From contig JACRLC010000006.1 of NCBI GenBank assembly GCA_016235425.1, positions 59,399 to 123,398 on the forward strand: a DNA stretch of 64,000 bases. The letters run 5' to 3'. Source of the stretch: Chloroflexota bacterium. GTDB lineage: Bacteria > Chloroflexota > Anaerolineae > Anaerolineales > Villigracilaceae. A program made the translations under genes and the position numbers. The notes beneath the pieces were generated by a model. The model had not been told where the DNA came from. It worked only from the letters and a program-made list of their open reading frames with translations, and searched no databases. This document shows positions 55,575 to 63,710 of this stretch, piece by piece. Positions within the stretch are counted from its first letter, which is position 1; the number at the start of each line of letters is the position of its first letter.

Positions 55575-55885
55575 ACATCTGGCTGGCAATGATCCTTGGC
55601 GGGTTGATCACTTTTGGGATGAGATTCTCCTTCATTTACTTGTTTGGCAGGTTCGAGATCCCGGAAACAATGCGGCGGGCGTTGCATTATGTCCCACCTG
55701 CAGTGCTTTCGGCGATCATCTTTCCTGAATTACTAATTCGATCTGGCAGTCTGGATTTATCTTTTGACAATACACGTTTGCTGGCGGGGATCGTTGCCAT
55801 CGCGGTCGCATGGTTTACGAAAAACACTTTGCTCACGATCCTGGCCGGGATGGTTGCGCTCCTGCTTCTGCAAATCTATAAATAA
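55571..55885 (+). CDS. azlD: AzlD-family exporter, small subunit
   Basis: 104 aa, four hydrophobic segments. GGLITFGMRFSFIYLFGRFEIPETMRRALHYVPPAVLSAII is typical. Starts with GTG overlapping the azlC stop by 4 nt, so translationally coupled. Confidence 0.94.
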   Translation: MNIWLAMILGGLITFGMRFSFIYLFGRFEIPETMRRALHYVPPAVLSAIIFPELLIRSGSLDLSFDNTRLLAGIVAIAVAWFTKNTLLTILAGMVALLLLQIYK

Positions 55886-55958
55886 CTTGATGTGAAGGCA
55901 GTTGCACTGCCGTCTGCCAACAGTTGCACTGTTGGCATAACTTCAATAAATAAAAAAA

Positions 55959-55977
55959 GCCCGCCGATGAAGCGGGC
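55959..55977 (-). terminator. Terminator of the GGDEF gene
   Basis: GCCCGC/GCGGGC stem with seven T on the minus strand. Two small hairpins (GGCAGTTGCACTGCC and CCAACAGTTGCACTGTTGG) between it and azlD may serve the plus strand. Confidence 0.85.
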
Positions 55978-55983
55978 GATTTG

Positions 55984-56889
55984 TTAGACGTAGGCCAGGT
56001 AAACCTGGTTTCCCCCGGCTTCTTTTGCGCGCAACATGGCCTGCCGCGCCTGCTGGATAAGCGGCTCGACTTCCGCGGCCGCGCTGATGCGTGATGCGGA
56101 TGCGATCCCCGCGCTCATCTTCACGTTCAACGTCGGTTCATTCTCGATCTCGAACCTGACTGTGCGTACCCCGATGATGATCCGCTCTGCGATCTTTTCC
56201 GCGTCCGCGCCGATCACGCCCGCCAGCATCAGGACGAATTCATCACCCGTCCAGCGGCCAATGCAATCGTAGGGCCGGCTCTTTTCGCGGATCGTCTGCG
56301 CCACCACGCGCAAAACTTCATCGCCCGTCTCCGTGCCGCGCGCCTCGTTAATGGCTTTGAAATTGTCGAGATCAAGTGAGATCAAGCTAAGCGGCACGGA
56401 TGCCCGCCGCGCCCGCTCCAGCTCGCCCGTGGACTGACGGTAGAACGCGGCGCGGTTCAGCATACCGGTCAGGCTGTCGAACATTGCAAGGTTTTCAAGT
56501 TGGTTTCGGGCGGTGGAAAGATTGTTGGCAAGGGCCAGGATGCGTTCCCCAATTACAATACGGTTCTTCAAGTCGGTTGCATTGAATGGTTTGGGCAGTG
56601 TATCGTCCGCGCCGGAGGGAGCCATTTCTTCATCCTGTTCCTTGTTTATAAGCAGTAGGATGTACAACGGGGCGGGGAGTTTTGCGGCGCGGGCACGCGG
56701 AATGAATTGCAGTGGGCGCATGTCGCTGGCATCCCAGTCCCCGATCAGAAACCGCACTTCCCCGCTTTGGATCAAGGGCCAGGCTTGCTCACTGGTTTCG
56801 ATAAATGCAAACGCATGTCCGTTGCGCTCCAGCACTTTCTGGATAGCAGAACGTTCCTTTGGGTCGGGTTCCAGCACCAGAATTTTCAT
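55984..56889 (-). CDS. Response regulator with GGDEF-like domain
   Basis: 301 aa. Residues 1-115 form a receiver-like domain (ILVLEPDPKERSAIQKVLE, putative phospho-Asp in FLIGDWDASD, Lys in TLPKPFNATDLK). Residues ~140-300 form a diguanylate cyclase domain: FDSLTGMLNRAAF, SLDLDNFKAINEARG. The active-site signature reads RWTGDEF instead of GGDEF, so catalysis is uncertain, and no RxxD inhibitory site is obvious. Monocistronic. Confidence 0.9.
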   Translation of the reverse strand: MKILVLEPDPKERSAIQKVLERNGHAFAFIETSEQAWPLIQSGEVRFLIGDWDASDMRPLQFIPRARAAKLPAPLYILLLINKEQDEEMAPSGADDTLPKPFNATDLKNRIVIGERILALANNLSTARNQLENLAMFDSLTGMLNRAAFYRQSTGELERARRASVPLSLISLDLDNFKAINEARGTETGDEVLRVVAQTIREKSRPYDCIGRWTGDEFVLMLAGVIGADAEKIAERIIIGVRTVRFEIENEPTLNVKMSAGIASASRISAAAEVEPLIQQARQAMLRAKEAGGNQVYLAYV

Positions 56890-56978
56890 ACGCGCTCCTC
56901 TTTCTTTCCATAATTATAGCGCATCACGTTGACAAATGCCCCCTCCCATAGTAATATTTGCGGCGCTCTAACCACAAC

Positions 56979-57050
56979 GCCGAGGTAGCTCAGTGGCAGA
57001 GCAGGGGACTCATAAGCCCTTGGTCGCGAGTTCAAATCTCGCCCTCGGCA
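56979..57050 (+). tRNA. tRNA-Met (anticodon CAT)
   Basis: Acceptor GCCGAGG/CCTCGGC with discriminator A, D arm GCTC...GAGC, anticodon loop CTCATAA, T arm GCGAG-TTCAAAT-CTCGC. CCA is not encoded. The anticodon stem GGGGA/GCCCT has an A-G opposition at the loop-closing pair (31:39). Elongator Met is most likely; an Ile2 tRNA (lysidine) is possible. Confidence 0.92.
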
Positions 57051-57055
57051 CTCAC

Positions 57056-57078
57056 AACCCGCCCAAATGTGGCGGGTT
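57056..57078 (+). terminator. Terminator of the tRNA gene
   Basis: AACCCGCC/GGCGGGTT 8-bp stem followed by TATATTTT. Confidence 0.8.
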
Positions 57079-57099
57079 TATATTTTCAACGGTGTTTGT

Positions 57100-57180
57100 A
57101 AAGCCCCTGGCCGAGAGTTTCCCGCTTCAGTGCGGGACTTCGCAAATCTATCCCTCGGCACTCACAACCCGCCCGATGCG
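57100..57180 (+). repeat. Degenerate copy of the tRNA 3' half and terminator
   Basis: AAGCCCCTGGCCGAGAGTTT resembles the tRNA from the anticodon stem onward, is interrupted by a CCCGCTTCAGTGCGGG hairpin, then resumes CAAATCTATCCCTCGGCA and repeats CTCACAACCCGCCC as after the real tRNA. Confidence 0.8.
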
Positions 57181-57193
57181 GCGGATTTATTTT

Positions 57194-57862
57194 ATGCAAA
57201 TTCAAATCGACAAACTCATCCGAAGTAAACGCAGGACGATGGCCCTGATCGTTGAGCACGACGGCACATTGACCGTCCGCGCGCCGATGCGCGTGCCCAA
57301 TGCAGAGATCGATGCTTTTGTGAGAGAAAAAGCCGCCTGGATCATACGGACGCGGCAGAAGATGAAGTCCGTCATTGAAACGACGCCCAAACAATACGCG
57401 GACGGTGAAAAATTTCTTTTTCTCGGTTCTTCCTTTGACCTGAAACTGGTGAGGCCTCAACGACCTTCTCTCAAATTTGACAATGGATTCCGCTTAAGCA
57501 TCAACGCACAAAAGAGAGGGGAACCGGTTTTCACACGCTGGTATAAAGAGCGTGCCTTTGAAATTATCACTGAACGTGTGGCGGAATATTCAAAGCAATA
57601 TGGTTTTTCGCCGAAACAAGTGAAGATCACCTCCGCCAGGACGCGTTGGGGATCGTGCAGTCCGAATGGCACACTCAATTTTACGTGGCGTTTAGTCATG
57701 GCTCCGCTGGAAGTGATCGATTATGTCGTTGTCCATGAACTGGCACATCTGCGCGTAAAAAATCACTCCAGGAAGTTTTGGAGGGTGGTCGAATCCATTT
57801 TGCCGGAATATAACCTTCAGCGAAAATGGCTGAGAGAACATGGCGGCAGGTTAACTTTGTGA
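57194..57862 (+). CDS. YgjP-like zinc metallopeptidase (DUF45)
   Basis: 222 aa from MQIQIDKLIRSKRRTMALIV; the longer open frame reads back into the tRNA. C-terminal block SARTRWGSCSPNGTLNFTWRLVMAPLEVIDYVVVHELAHL with HELAH zinc motif and later LRVKNHSRKFW as third-ligand region. Usually solitary; cellular role unknown. Confidence 0.92.
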   Translation: MQIQIDKLIRSKRRTMALIVEHDGTLTVRAPMRVPNAEIDAFVREKAAWIIRTRQKMKSVIETTPKQYADGEKFLFLGSSFDLKLVRPQRPSLKFDNGFRLSINAQKRGEPVFTRWYKERAFEIITERVAEYSKQYGFSPKQVKITSARTRWGSCSPNGTLNFTWRLVMAPLEVIDYVVVHELAHLRVKNHSRKFWRVVESILPEYNLQRKWLREHGGRLTL

Positions 57863-57917
57863 ACTAAATCTGAACCATGACCGTCTCCGGGATTATCGCT
57901 CATGGCGGGTGACGTTT

Positions 57918-58604
57918 TTACACGCTTCTTTCTTTGACGATTAACCTGCCTGCCGTTATCTTGAAATTCTTCACGCTGATGAACAACCCCGCGCCGGGCA
58001 GGAGACATGCGATCCCAATCACCGTCATGGACGTGTTGAACGCATCCGCGTAATTCACGCCATCCCAGGTGTGTGTGGAACCCATGGTGTATTGAATGGT
58101 GAGAGTCAGCAGACCAAGCAGGATGGCCGCCGCGCCGCCTGCTTTTTTGTTTTCGCTGGATTTTGCTTTGGAGAAATCCACGCCTTGCCAGATAAAAGGG
58201 ATGCGGAAGAGCAGGAAGATGGCGAGGGTGAGGAAGGTCGTGTATACCACCGCGTCCACGGGCATGGACTTGCCGCGCAACATGCGCGACATGTAGATGT
58301 GCAGTCCGCCAACGAGTACACCCGCAATCAGGGCGCGCACGCTCATCATGTAAGAATCAGGTGTGGCTTTGACGAGTTTGATGGTTGCCCAGATGCCCCA
58401 CACGCCAAGAACAATTCCCACAATGACAAAGAGGATGTAGAGCCATTGGAATGGCGCAAGTGCGGCCATGCTTTCATATTTGGTGGGGAAGAGCGCGGCA
58501 CAGGTTGTCCCGATGCCGCCAAGCAAGGTGAACCCGCCCGTGAGTCCCATCAACACGATGCCGATGAAGCGAAGGAATTTCGCGAAGAAACTGTTCGAGG
58601 ACAT
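57918..58604 (-). CDS. Polytopic membrane protein of unknown family
   Basis: 228 aa from MSSNSFFAKFLRFIGIVLMGL (AAAGGAGAATACA-ATG at 58604). About six hydrophobic segments; TTCAALFPTKY loop, MRDMLRGKSMP region. Not recognised. It lies 50 nt downstream of the paralogous membrane gene at 58655 and closes the module. Confidence 0.75.
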   Translation of the reverse strand: MSSNSFFAKFLRFIGIVLMGLTGGFTLLGGIGTTCAALFPTKYESMAALAPFQWLYILFVIVGIVLGVWGIWATIKLVKATPDSYMMSVRALIAGVLVGGLHIYMSRMLRGKSMPVDAVVYTTFLTLAIFLLFRIPFIWQGVDFSKAKSSENKKAGGAAAILLGLLTLTIQYTMGSTHTWDGVNYADAFNTSMTVIGIACLLPGAGLFISVKNFKITAGRLIVKERSV

Positions 58605-58654
58605 TGTATTCTCCTTTGAAAAAAAGTAGAGCGAGATTAATCTAGCTCTACACA

Positions 58655-59260
58655 TTATCCAAATTTGAAACCTACTACGAAACAAATCGTCGTCAGGAGG
58701 AGTAATCCTGGGAACACTCTCAGGATTATTTCTCTCGATAATATTGGCCTGCCTGTTTTCAGGAATGAGAGAAGCAAGCCGCCGATACCAATCAACGCGC
58801 CGCCGATGCCGACGAGGGAAAATAACGGTTTCGTCTGTCCCTGAATGGAGATGATGATGGGGAGCAGGAAAATCGTCATGCCTGCGATGCCGTGGACAAT
58901 GGCGAGAATGATCGTCGGAAGTTTGCCGGGCATGGAGAGTGAGCGGGTAATGCCAATCGCCAGAAAACCGATGATGGCGAAGACCAGGTACGAGGTCCGA
59001 AATGAAGCGAGGTGTTGCCAGACGAGTCCCGTCGCGAGGCTGAGGGGAATAATTGTCGAGATGATGACCACGATGGGCGAGTCCAGCACATCGAAGCCGA
59101 GGATGAAGAGCAGCAGTCCCGCAACGAGGAGCACGCCGAATGAGATGGTGTAGGCAATGATGGGGAAGGCGGTAAAGCCGTCTATGCCGACCGCCACTTG
59201 ATAGGATGCAAGGATGGCGGTGATGAGGAGAAGGATGCGGTCGAGGGAGGTCATCTTCAT
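58655..59260 (-). CDS. Seven-helix membrane protein, paralogue of 63028-63627
   Basis: 201 aa, hydrophobic throughout. Shares its layout with the protein at 63028: GFLAIGITRS, IVHGIAGMTIFLLPIII, LVGIGGALIGIGGLLLSFLKTGRPILSREIIL and a C-terminal hydrophobic GFKFG end. No family recognised. The start at 59260 has no convincing Shine-Dalgarno. Confidence 0.75.
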   Translation of the reverse strand: MKMTSLDRILLLITAILASYQVAVGIDGFTAFPIIAYTISFGVLLVAGLLLFILGFDVLDSPIVVIISTIIPLSLATGLVWQHLASFRTSYLVFAIIGFLAIGITRSLSMPGKLPTIILAIVHGIAGMTIFLLPIIISIQGQTKPLFSLVGIGGALIGIGGLLLSFLKTGRPILSREIILRVFPGLLLLTTICFVVGFKFG

Positions 59261-59273
59261 GGGGTTGCCATCA

Positions 59274-59395
59274 TGTCACTCTGAGCGATAGCGAAGAGTC
59301 TTGTCTTTCAAGCTGGAGATTCTTCGCTTCGCTCACCTGTGCCTGCCTGTCCTGGCGGCCAGGCCAGGGCGCACGGTGCAGGCAGAATGACAATC
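59274..59395. repeat. 'GTCACTCTGAGCGATAGCGAAGAGTC' inverted repeat
   Basis: GTCACTCTGAGCGATAGCG and GATTCTTCGCTTCGCTCAC ... GCAGAATGAC face each other, with a nested CCTGTCCTGGCGGCCAGGCCAGGG palindrome in the centre. Confidence 0.75.
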
Positions 59396-59400
59396 CTTGA

Positions 59401-60282
59401 TTAAATTACTTCAATCACAACCAAAATCATCGCGGCCAGCATGTACACGGACGCGTACTTGAACAAGCCGAAGTTGACGCGCTCGGACGGCTTGAATGTG
59501 ATGGCAACTGCCAGCATGAGTAAGCCCGCGGAGAGCACGCCAAGCAAGCGCAGGAATCCCCATGCCATGCCGATGCCATATCCCGCGACGACCATGGCGA
59601 GCGCGGCCAAAACACTTGAGATGGCGATGGTCGCGCGGGTGACGCCAAGACCGTACGTGGATGGGAAGGTTGGCACGCAGGCGTCGGCGTAGTCTTTGGC
59701 GAACTTCATGCTGAAGGTGAGGGTGTGGGTGGGAATCCAGAAGAGTACGCCAAGGGCGAGGGTGAGACCAATCCAGTCAATCGAGCCGAGGCCGAGGACG
59801 CGGCCTGCGAGGATGGGCATTGCGCCCGAGATGCCGCCCCAGACGATGCTCCACGCGGTGCGGCGTTTGAGCCACATGCTGTAAACGACAACGTCGAAGA
59901 AGAGCCCGGCAAAGACGACGAGTCCGTAAAGCGCATCCATCGCGACCGCCCAACCGACTCCGATAATGGAGAGTATCAAACCGAGGAGCAGGACTTCGCG
60001 CTCCGAAACCTGGCCCGATGACGTAGGACGTTTTTGCGTGCGTCCCATTTTTGCGTCAATGTCGCGGTCCCACCACATGTTGAGGACGGTGCTTCCCGCG
60101 ATGGCAAGGAAGAGACTGCCCGATAATCCAAGTATGGTTGGCATGCTGAAAACAGGACAGCGTGCGCTCATGTAACCTGCAAGCCCGGTTGCAAGAAGCA
60201 GTCCCGTTTGCGAGGCTTTTGTCAACGGCCAGTAGAGTTTGATCTTCGATTTTAGATTTTGGATTGATGATTGGATGGACAT
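59401..60282 (-). CDS. ctaB: Protohaem IX farnesyltransferase (haem O synthase)
   Basis: UbiA-family prenyltransferase, 293 aa, nine or so membrane helices. The first Asp-rich motif NMWWDRDIDAKMGRTQKRP (~residue 87) and YSMWLKRRTAWSIVWGGISGAMPILAGR are diagnostic. Makes haem O for haem-copper oxidases, so a terminal oxidase is expected nearby. Residues ~3-13 (IQSSIQNLKSKI) appear to come from an AAAATCTAAAATCG repeat word. Confidence 0.96.
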   Translation of the reverse strand: MSIQSSIQNLKSKIKLYWPLTKASQTGLLLATGLAGYMSARCPVFSMPTILGLSGSLFLAIAGSTVLNMWWDRDIDAKMGRTQKRPTSSGQVSEREVLLLGLILSIIGVGWAVAMDALYGLVVFAGLFFDVVVYSMWLKRRTAWSIVWGGISGAMPILAGRVLGLGSIDWIGLTLALGVLFWIPTHTLTFSMKFAKDYADACVPTFPSTYGLGVTRATIAISSVLAALAMVVAGYGIGMAWGFLRLLGVLSAGLLMLAVAITFKPSERVNFGLFKYASVYMLAAMILVVIEVI

Positions 60283-60293
60283 GGAAAACTCCC

Positions 60294-60415
60294 GGAGAGA
60301 GGTAAATGCGTAAACATGTACACAAGTAAATACGTACAGGGAAACAAGTTACAGGGCGCAAGTATACCTGTCTACCTGTGTACCTGTCTACATGTTTACG
60401 TCACCATGTGGGACA
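60294..60415. repeat. 'GTAAACATGTACACAAG/CTACATGTTTAC' inverted repeat
   Basis: GCGTAAACATGTACACAAGT faces TACCTGTCTACATGTTTACG with internal CCTGT repetitions, between the FGE gene and ctaB. Confidence 0.75.
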
Positions 60416-60456
60416 AATTGCCAACACCGCACGTGCGCCCGGTGCAAGTGTTTGTC

Positions 60457-61467
60457 CTACCGCGCACAGCGGAACCCAACGCCGGGACTGAAATACGTGG
60501 GCGTGGCGTTATTGCGGACCCAGAGTCTCAAGTCCATGTCGTAGGTGTCTTTCGAGCCGCCGCGCATGAAACGGTAGTGCATGCCTTCGTAGACATCCCC
60601 TGTCCATTGCCAGACGTTGCCAGCCATGTCGTAGAGGCCGTAAGGTGAGGCGGAGTTGACGGTTTGAAAACCGTCGTACACGTTACCGTTGTAAAAGCCG
60701 ACGGGGCTGGTACGCGAGCCGAAAGAACTCATGTCTTCGAACGGGTCGCGGCTGGCATAGAAGTTGGCGTTTTCGCGCAGGATTTCGTCACCCCACGGGA
60801 AGGGACGTTCGTCTGTGCCGCGTGCGGCCTTCTCCCATTCCATTTCGGTGGGCAGGCGCCAGCCATAGTACTCACAATAGGCCTGCGCGCCGAACCACGA
60901 AACCATTGTCATGGGGTGCCACTCCCAACTCGATTGGACGGTAAATGTCCTCCCATCGGAGTTGAGACGCAGTGATGGGTCGTTCAACGGGATGTAGATC
61001 CAATCGCCTGCTTCAATCCTTTCCTCGTGCTTGACTCCGTGAAATTCATCGCCTGAGTAAAAGCCGGCGATTTTGTCGCCGTCAATTTTGATCCCGCCTT
61101 CGGCGAGCGCGGCATTGATGAATGCCGCGTACTGCTGATTGGTGACGAGGTAAACCATCATCTCGTAGTCATAATTGATCGTTGCCATCTCGAGGTAAAC
61201 CATCATCTCGTAGTCATAATTGATCGTTGCCATCTCATTGAATTGACCATGATGAAATTCGCCCGCAGGGATTGAGGCCCACTTGCTTGTATCCGCGTTA
61301 ACGCGGATCGTAGGCGCAGGCGCGGAAACCTCTACAGGGGCGCAGGAGGCGAGCAACGTCATTGCGAGGAGTGCAGCGACGAAGCAATCTCGTAGTGACT
61401 GAAGGGGCCTCCGTTGGCTTGTCCTTCGACTGCGCTCCGCTCCGCTCAGGACGGATGTTTGTTTCAT
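60457..61467 (-). CDS. Lipoprotein with formylglycine-generating-enzyme-like (SUMF1) domain
   Basis: 336 aa. Signal peptide with lipobox at LLAMTLLASC (Cys ~42), so probably surface-anchored. The domain follows: WASIPAGEF (~65), TMVSWFGAQAYCEYYGWRLPTEMEWEKAARG (~185), FPWGDE, YGLYDMAGNVWQWTGD and FMRGGSKD...WVRNN...GVGFRCAR. It lacks the paired catalytic cysteines I would expect of a true FGE, so another role is likely. Two oddities: the pre-lipobox region is built from two repeat families, and residues ~79-108 are an exact 15-residue tandem duplication. AGGAGGTG precedes ATG 61467, which overlaps the upstream stop codon. Confidence 0.88.
   Translation of the reverse strand: MKQTSVLSGAERSRRTSQRRPLQSLRDCFVAALLAMTLLASCAPVEVSAPAPTIRVNADTSKWASIPAGEFHHGQFNEMATINYDYEMMVYLEMATINYDYEMMVYLVTNQQYAAFINAALAEGGIKIDGDKIAGFYSGDEFHGVKHEERIEAGDWIYIPLNDPSLRLNSDGRTFTVQSSWEWHPMTMVSWFGAQAYCEYYGWRLPTEMEWEKAARGTDERPFPWGDEILRENANFYASRDPFEDMSSFGSRTSPVGFYNGNVYDGFQTVNSASPYGLYDMAGNVWQWTGDVYEGMHYRFMRGGSKDTYDMDLRLWVRNNATPTYFSPGVGFRCAR
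61147..61236. repeat. 45-bp perfect tandem duplication inside the FGE lipoprotein gene
   Basis: 61147-61191 and 61192-61236 are identical; each encodes EMATINYDYEMMVYL. In frame, so the protein is lengthened by 15 residues just where the FGE fold begins. Confidence 0.95.
61361..61455. repeat. Two repeat elements forming the signal-peptide region
   Basis: 61417-61455 is the GTCCTTCGACT...GCTCAGGAC palindrome also seen in trpA. 61361-61396 is the ATTGCGAGGAG...GACGAAGCAATC element also seen at 27097-27222. Confidence 0.85.
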
Positions 61468-62762
61468 TTCATCACCTCCTGTGCGAGTTCGTGAGTCACT
61501 TCTTCCGCCCAGCGTCCTTTGGGTTTGAACAAGTCAATCAGCCTCCAGACCATGACAGTTGCCAGAAGTACGAGCAACAGGCCAAGGCCGAAGTCAATTC
61601 CGAGCATGAGACCGTTGACCAGTGGCTGTTGCACAGCTTCGGCGATGAAGAGGCGTTTCATTTCGAAGATGGTGACGGCGGCCAGGGCGATGTCTGAAAG
61701 GATAAGGATAGCCCAGCCGTAGAGTCGGCGAACCTTGCCTTTGAGGCCAATCATGTCGCCGTAGTAGAGCAGGATGATGGTGGCGATGATGGCTGAGAGC
61801 GCATGCCAGTGACCCGTCAGTTCGATGCGCTCCTCGCGGGCAGGCCAGACGCGGAAGATTTCGTCGAGTTTGATCGCCATGAAGATGCCTATGCCGCTGG
61901 TTGTGAAGTTCATGAACAGCATTTGCCAGGTCGGGCCAAACTTGAGCGGATCGCGCACGAGCGCGCCAAGTTTCTGGATGAAGTTGGATTTTTGGAGGTG
62001 AGCCGTGCCCTCACGGATGAGTTTGCTCCAATTCCAGATGAGCAGAAGCAGCGCCGCGAACATGGACGGCGTCGCGCCAACGTAGATGATCATGTGCGCG
62101 ACGGGTTCAAGTGGAGTGACCACACCCCACACGCCGAGGTTGAGTACGATGGTTGTCTCGAAGCCGTGACCGTAGTACGAGCCGGGCACTGCGCCGAACA
62201 GCGCCGAGATGACCGTGGTGACCGCCGTTGCAAAGAAAGCCACGCGTTCCATGTCCACGCCTTTTTTCGTGCGAGCGTAGTCTTTGTCGGTGATGTAGGT
62301 TTCGGGATTCCATGGCCAGAGCGCCACGATCAATAAGAGCCCGGCAAAAAAGATCAGCGACAGGCCGAAGAGGTATACCCCATGAAATATCCAATTGTGA
62401 CCAAAGTAGGCAAACACTAGGCCGAAGGTCAGAGTCAGGATATACCCGGCCGTGATGATGACGTTGATGGCGGTCTTGAAGAAGGCCTTCATCTTCAACA
62501 GGCTGGTGATCATGTAGGTCTCGATGGCGATGATGGCCATGGCAATCGAGTGATACAGGATTACAATGCGGCCTTCGCGCTCAGCCTGCACGATGTCCAT
62601 GCCGAGGGTTTTTATCACCGCTTCGCGCACGCCCATCTCAGCCATCGGGCCTGAGAGCATGCCCCAAATTGCGGTGACGATGCCGACCATCGCAATCGCT
62701 ACGAGGATGAGTCCCTTGGTGGAGCCGAAGAGGTAGTTGAAGCGGTCTTTGACGAATTGCAT
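61464..62762 (-). CDS. Twelve-helix membrane protein, possibly a divergent haem-copper-oxidase-like subunit
   Basis: 432 aa from MQFVKDRFNYLFGSTKGLIL (62762). About 12 hydrophobic segments. Membrane-embedded histidines occur in VILYHSIAMAI (second helix), FGHNWIFHGVYLF, GVVTPLEPVAHMIIY and TGHWHALSAII (late helix, HxH). This spacing is reminiscent of haem ligands in haem-copper oxidases / NorB, but the paired CuB HH and the usual Tyr are not seen, so I do not assign a family. ctaB two genes downstream supports a haem-linked role. Stop codon overlaps the FGE start. Confidence 0.6.
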   Translation of the reverse strand: MQFVKDRFNYLFGSTKGLILVAIAMVGIVTAIWGMLSGPMAEMGVREAVIKTLGMDIVQAEREGRIVILYHSIAMAIIAIETYMITSLLKMKAFFKTAINVIITAGYILTLTFGLVFAYFGHNWIFHGVYLFGLSLIFFAGLLLIVALWPWNPETYITDKDYARTKKGVDMERVAFFATAVTTVISALFGAVPGSYYGHGFETTIVLNLGVWGVVTPLEPVAHMIIYVGATPSMFAALLLLIWNWSKLIREGTAHLQKSNFIQKLGALVRDPLKFGPTWQMLFMNFTTSGIGIFMAIKLDEIFRVWPAREERIELTGHWHALSAIIATIILLYYGDMIGLKGKVRRLYGWAILILSDIALAAVTIFEMKRLFIAEAVQQPLVNGLMLGIDFGLGLLLVLLATVMVWRLIDLFKPKGRWAEEVTHELAQEVMK

Positions 62763-62814
62763 TATGGATGCCTCTGATGAAGAAAAATGATTGCCAAAGG
62801 GATCTGCCACAGAG

Positions 62815-62990
62815 ACACGGCCTGTCCTGGACGGACAGTCCAGGGAGTCACGGAGATTCTTTTTTGAACCGCGAAGCACGCGAAGGCCGCTAAGAATCTT
62901 TTAAATCTTCGCGTTCTTCCCTGGCACCGCCCGCCAGCCTGTCCTGGACGGACAGTCCAGGGGGCAGGTGTGCGCTCTTCGCAGTTAATC
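62815..62990. repeat. Composite repeat: 'CCTGTCCTGGACGGACAGTCCAGG' and 'AACCGCGAAGCACGCG'
   Basis: Two copies of CTGTCCTGGACGGACAGTCC flank an AACCGCGAAGCACGCGAAGG / CTTCGCGTTCTT element; one family is nested within the other. Confidence 0.8.
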
Positions 62991-63027
62991 TTCTCTGTGT
63001 ACTCCGTGCTCTCTGTGGTAAGAGTTT

Positions 63028-63627
63028 TTACGCTTTTTTCGCGAAGCCCAGCGTGAACGCGCCAGCCATCAGGAAGAGAAGCGGGGTCAAAATCAACATC
63101 ACAAACTCGGGGCTGAAGAACAGCAGTTGCCTGCCAACAGAGATGAAGGCCAGCGCGATGCCGCCCAACCCGATCAGCAAGCCGCCGATTCCAACCCAGA
63201 AGAATCCCTTCGGCGCGCCCTTGGCAAAGAACGGACCGAGGAAGATCACGAGTCCAGCCACACCGTGGAAGAGCGGAACAGCAATCTTCTTCAACGTGTC
63301 CATACCGCCGATGCTTGTGATCGCGATGGCAAGGAAGCCGATCACCGCGAACCACTTGAAGGCTTTCTTCCAGGACGGGTAGTATTCCTCAGCGACGCCC
63401 ATCGAAATGCCCAATGGGATCAAGCTGGCGACGGTCAGCACGTAGGGTGAGGCCAGAATTCCCAGGCCGAGGAAAATGAGTAGAAGCCCGGAAACTAAAA
63501 GCACCGCGACACCCATGAGATAATACAGGTTGTGCAGTGCTTTGTTCACAGTATAGCGCTGGTAAAAATACCAGCACAGGTAGGCCGCAAGCAGGCCGGT
63601 CAACAGCAGGAAGATGATGTCTTTCAT
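63028..63627 (-). CDS. Seven-helix membrane protein, paralogue of 58655-59260
   Basis: 199 aa from MKDIIFLLLTGLLAAYLCWYF (AAGGAGAATGCAA-ATG). Hydrophobic; GFLAIAITSIGGMD, LFHGVAGLVIFLGPFF and WVGIGGLLIGLGGIALAF match its paralogue. First gene of the module behind CRP-type sites. Confidence 0.75.
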   Translation of the reverse strand: MKDIIFLLLTGLLAAYLCWYFYQRYTVNKALHNLYYLMGVAVLLVSGLLLIFLGLGILASPYVLTVASLIPLGISMGVAEEYYPSWKKAFKWFAVIGFLAIAITSIGGMDTLKKIAVPLFHGVAGLVIFLGPFFAKGAPKGFFWVGIGGLLIGLGGIALAFISVGRQLLFFSPEFVMLILTPLLFLMAGAFTLGFAKKA

Positions 63628-63660
63628 TTGCATTCTCCTTTTCAATTTTTTGCGAACTTC

Positions 63661-63710
63661 TGTGTGAATTATTACACAAATTATGCCAAAATTCTGTGAC
63701 AAATATCACA
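63661..63710. promoter_or_regulatory. Two CRP/FNR-family palindromes
   Basis: TGTGA-CAAATA-TCACA (63695-63710) is a perfect CRP-class site. TGTGT and ACACA around 8 nt (63661-63678) form a second. Both are upstream of the membrane module on the minus strand, 34 and 68 nt from the ATG. Confidence 0.75.

Noticed and set aside
56993..57193. Extended N-terminus of the metallopeptidase
   Set aside because: Overlaps the tRNA gene; MQIQIDK at 57194 is the family start.
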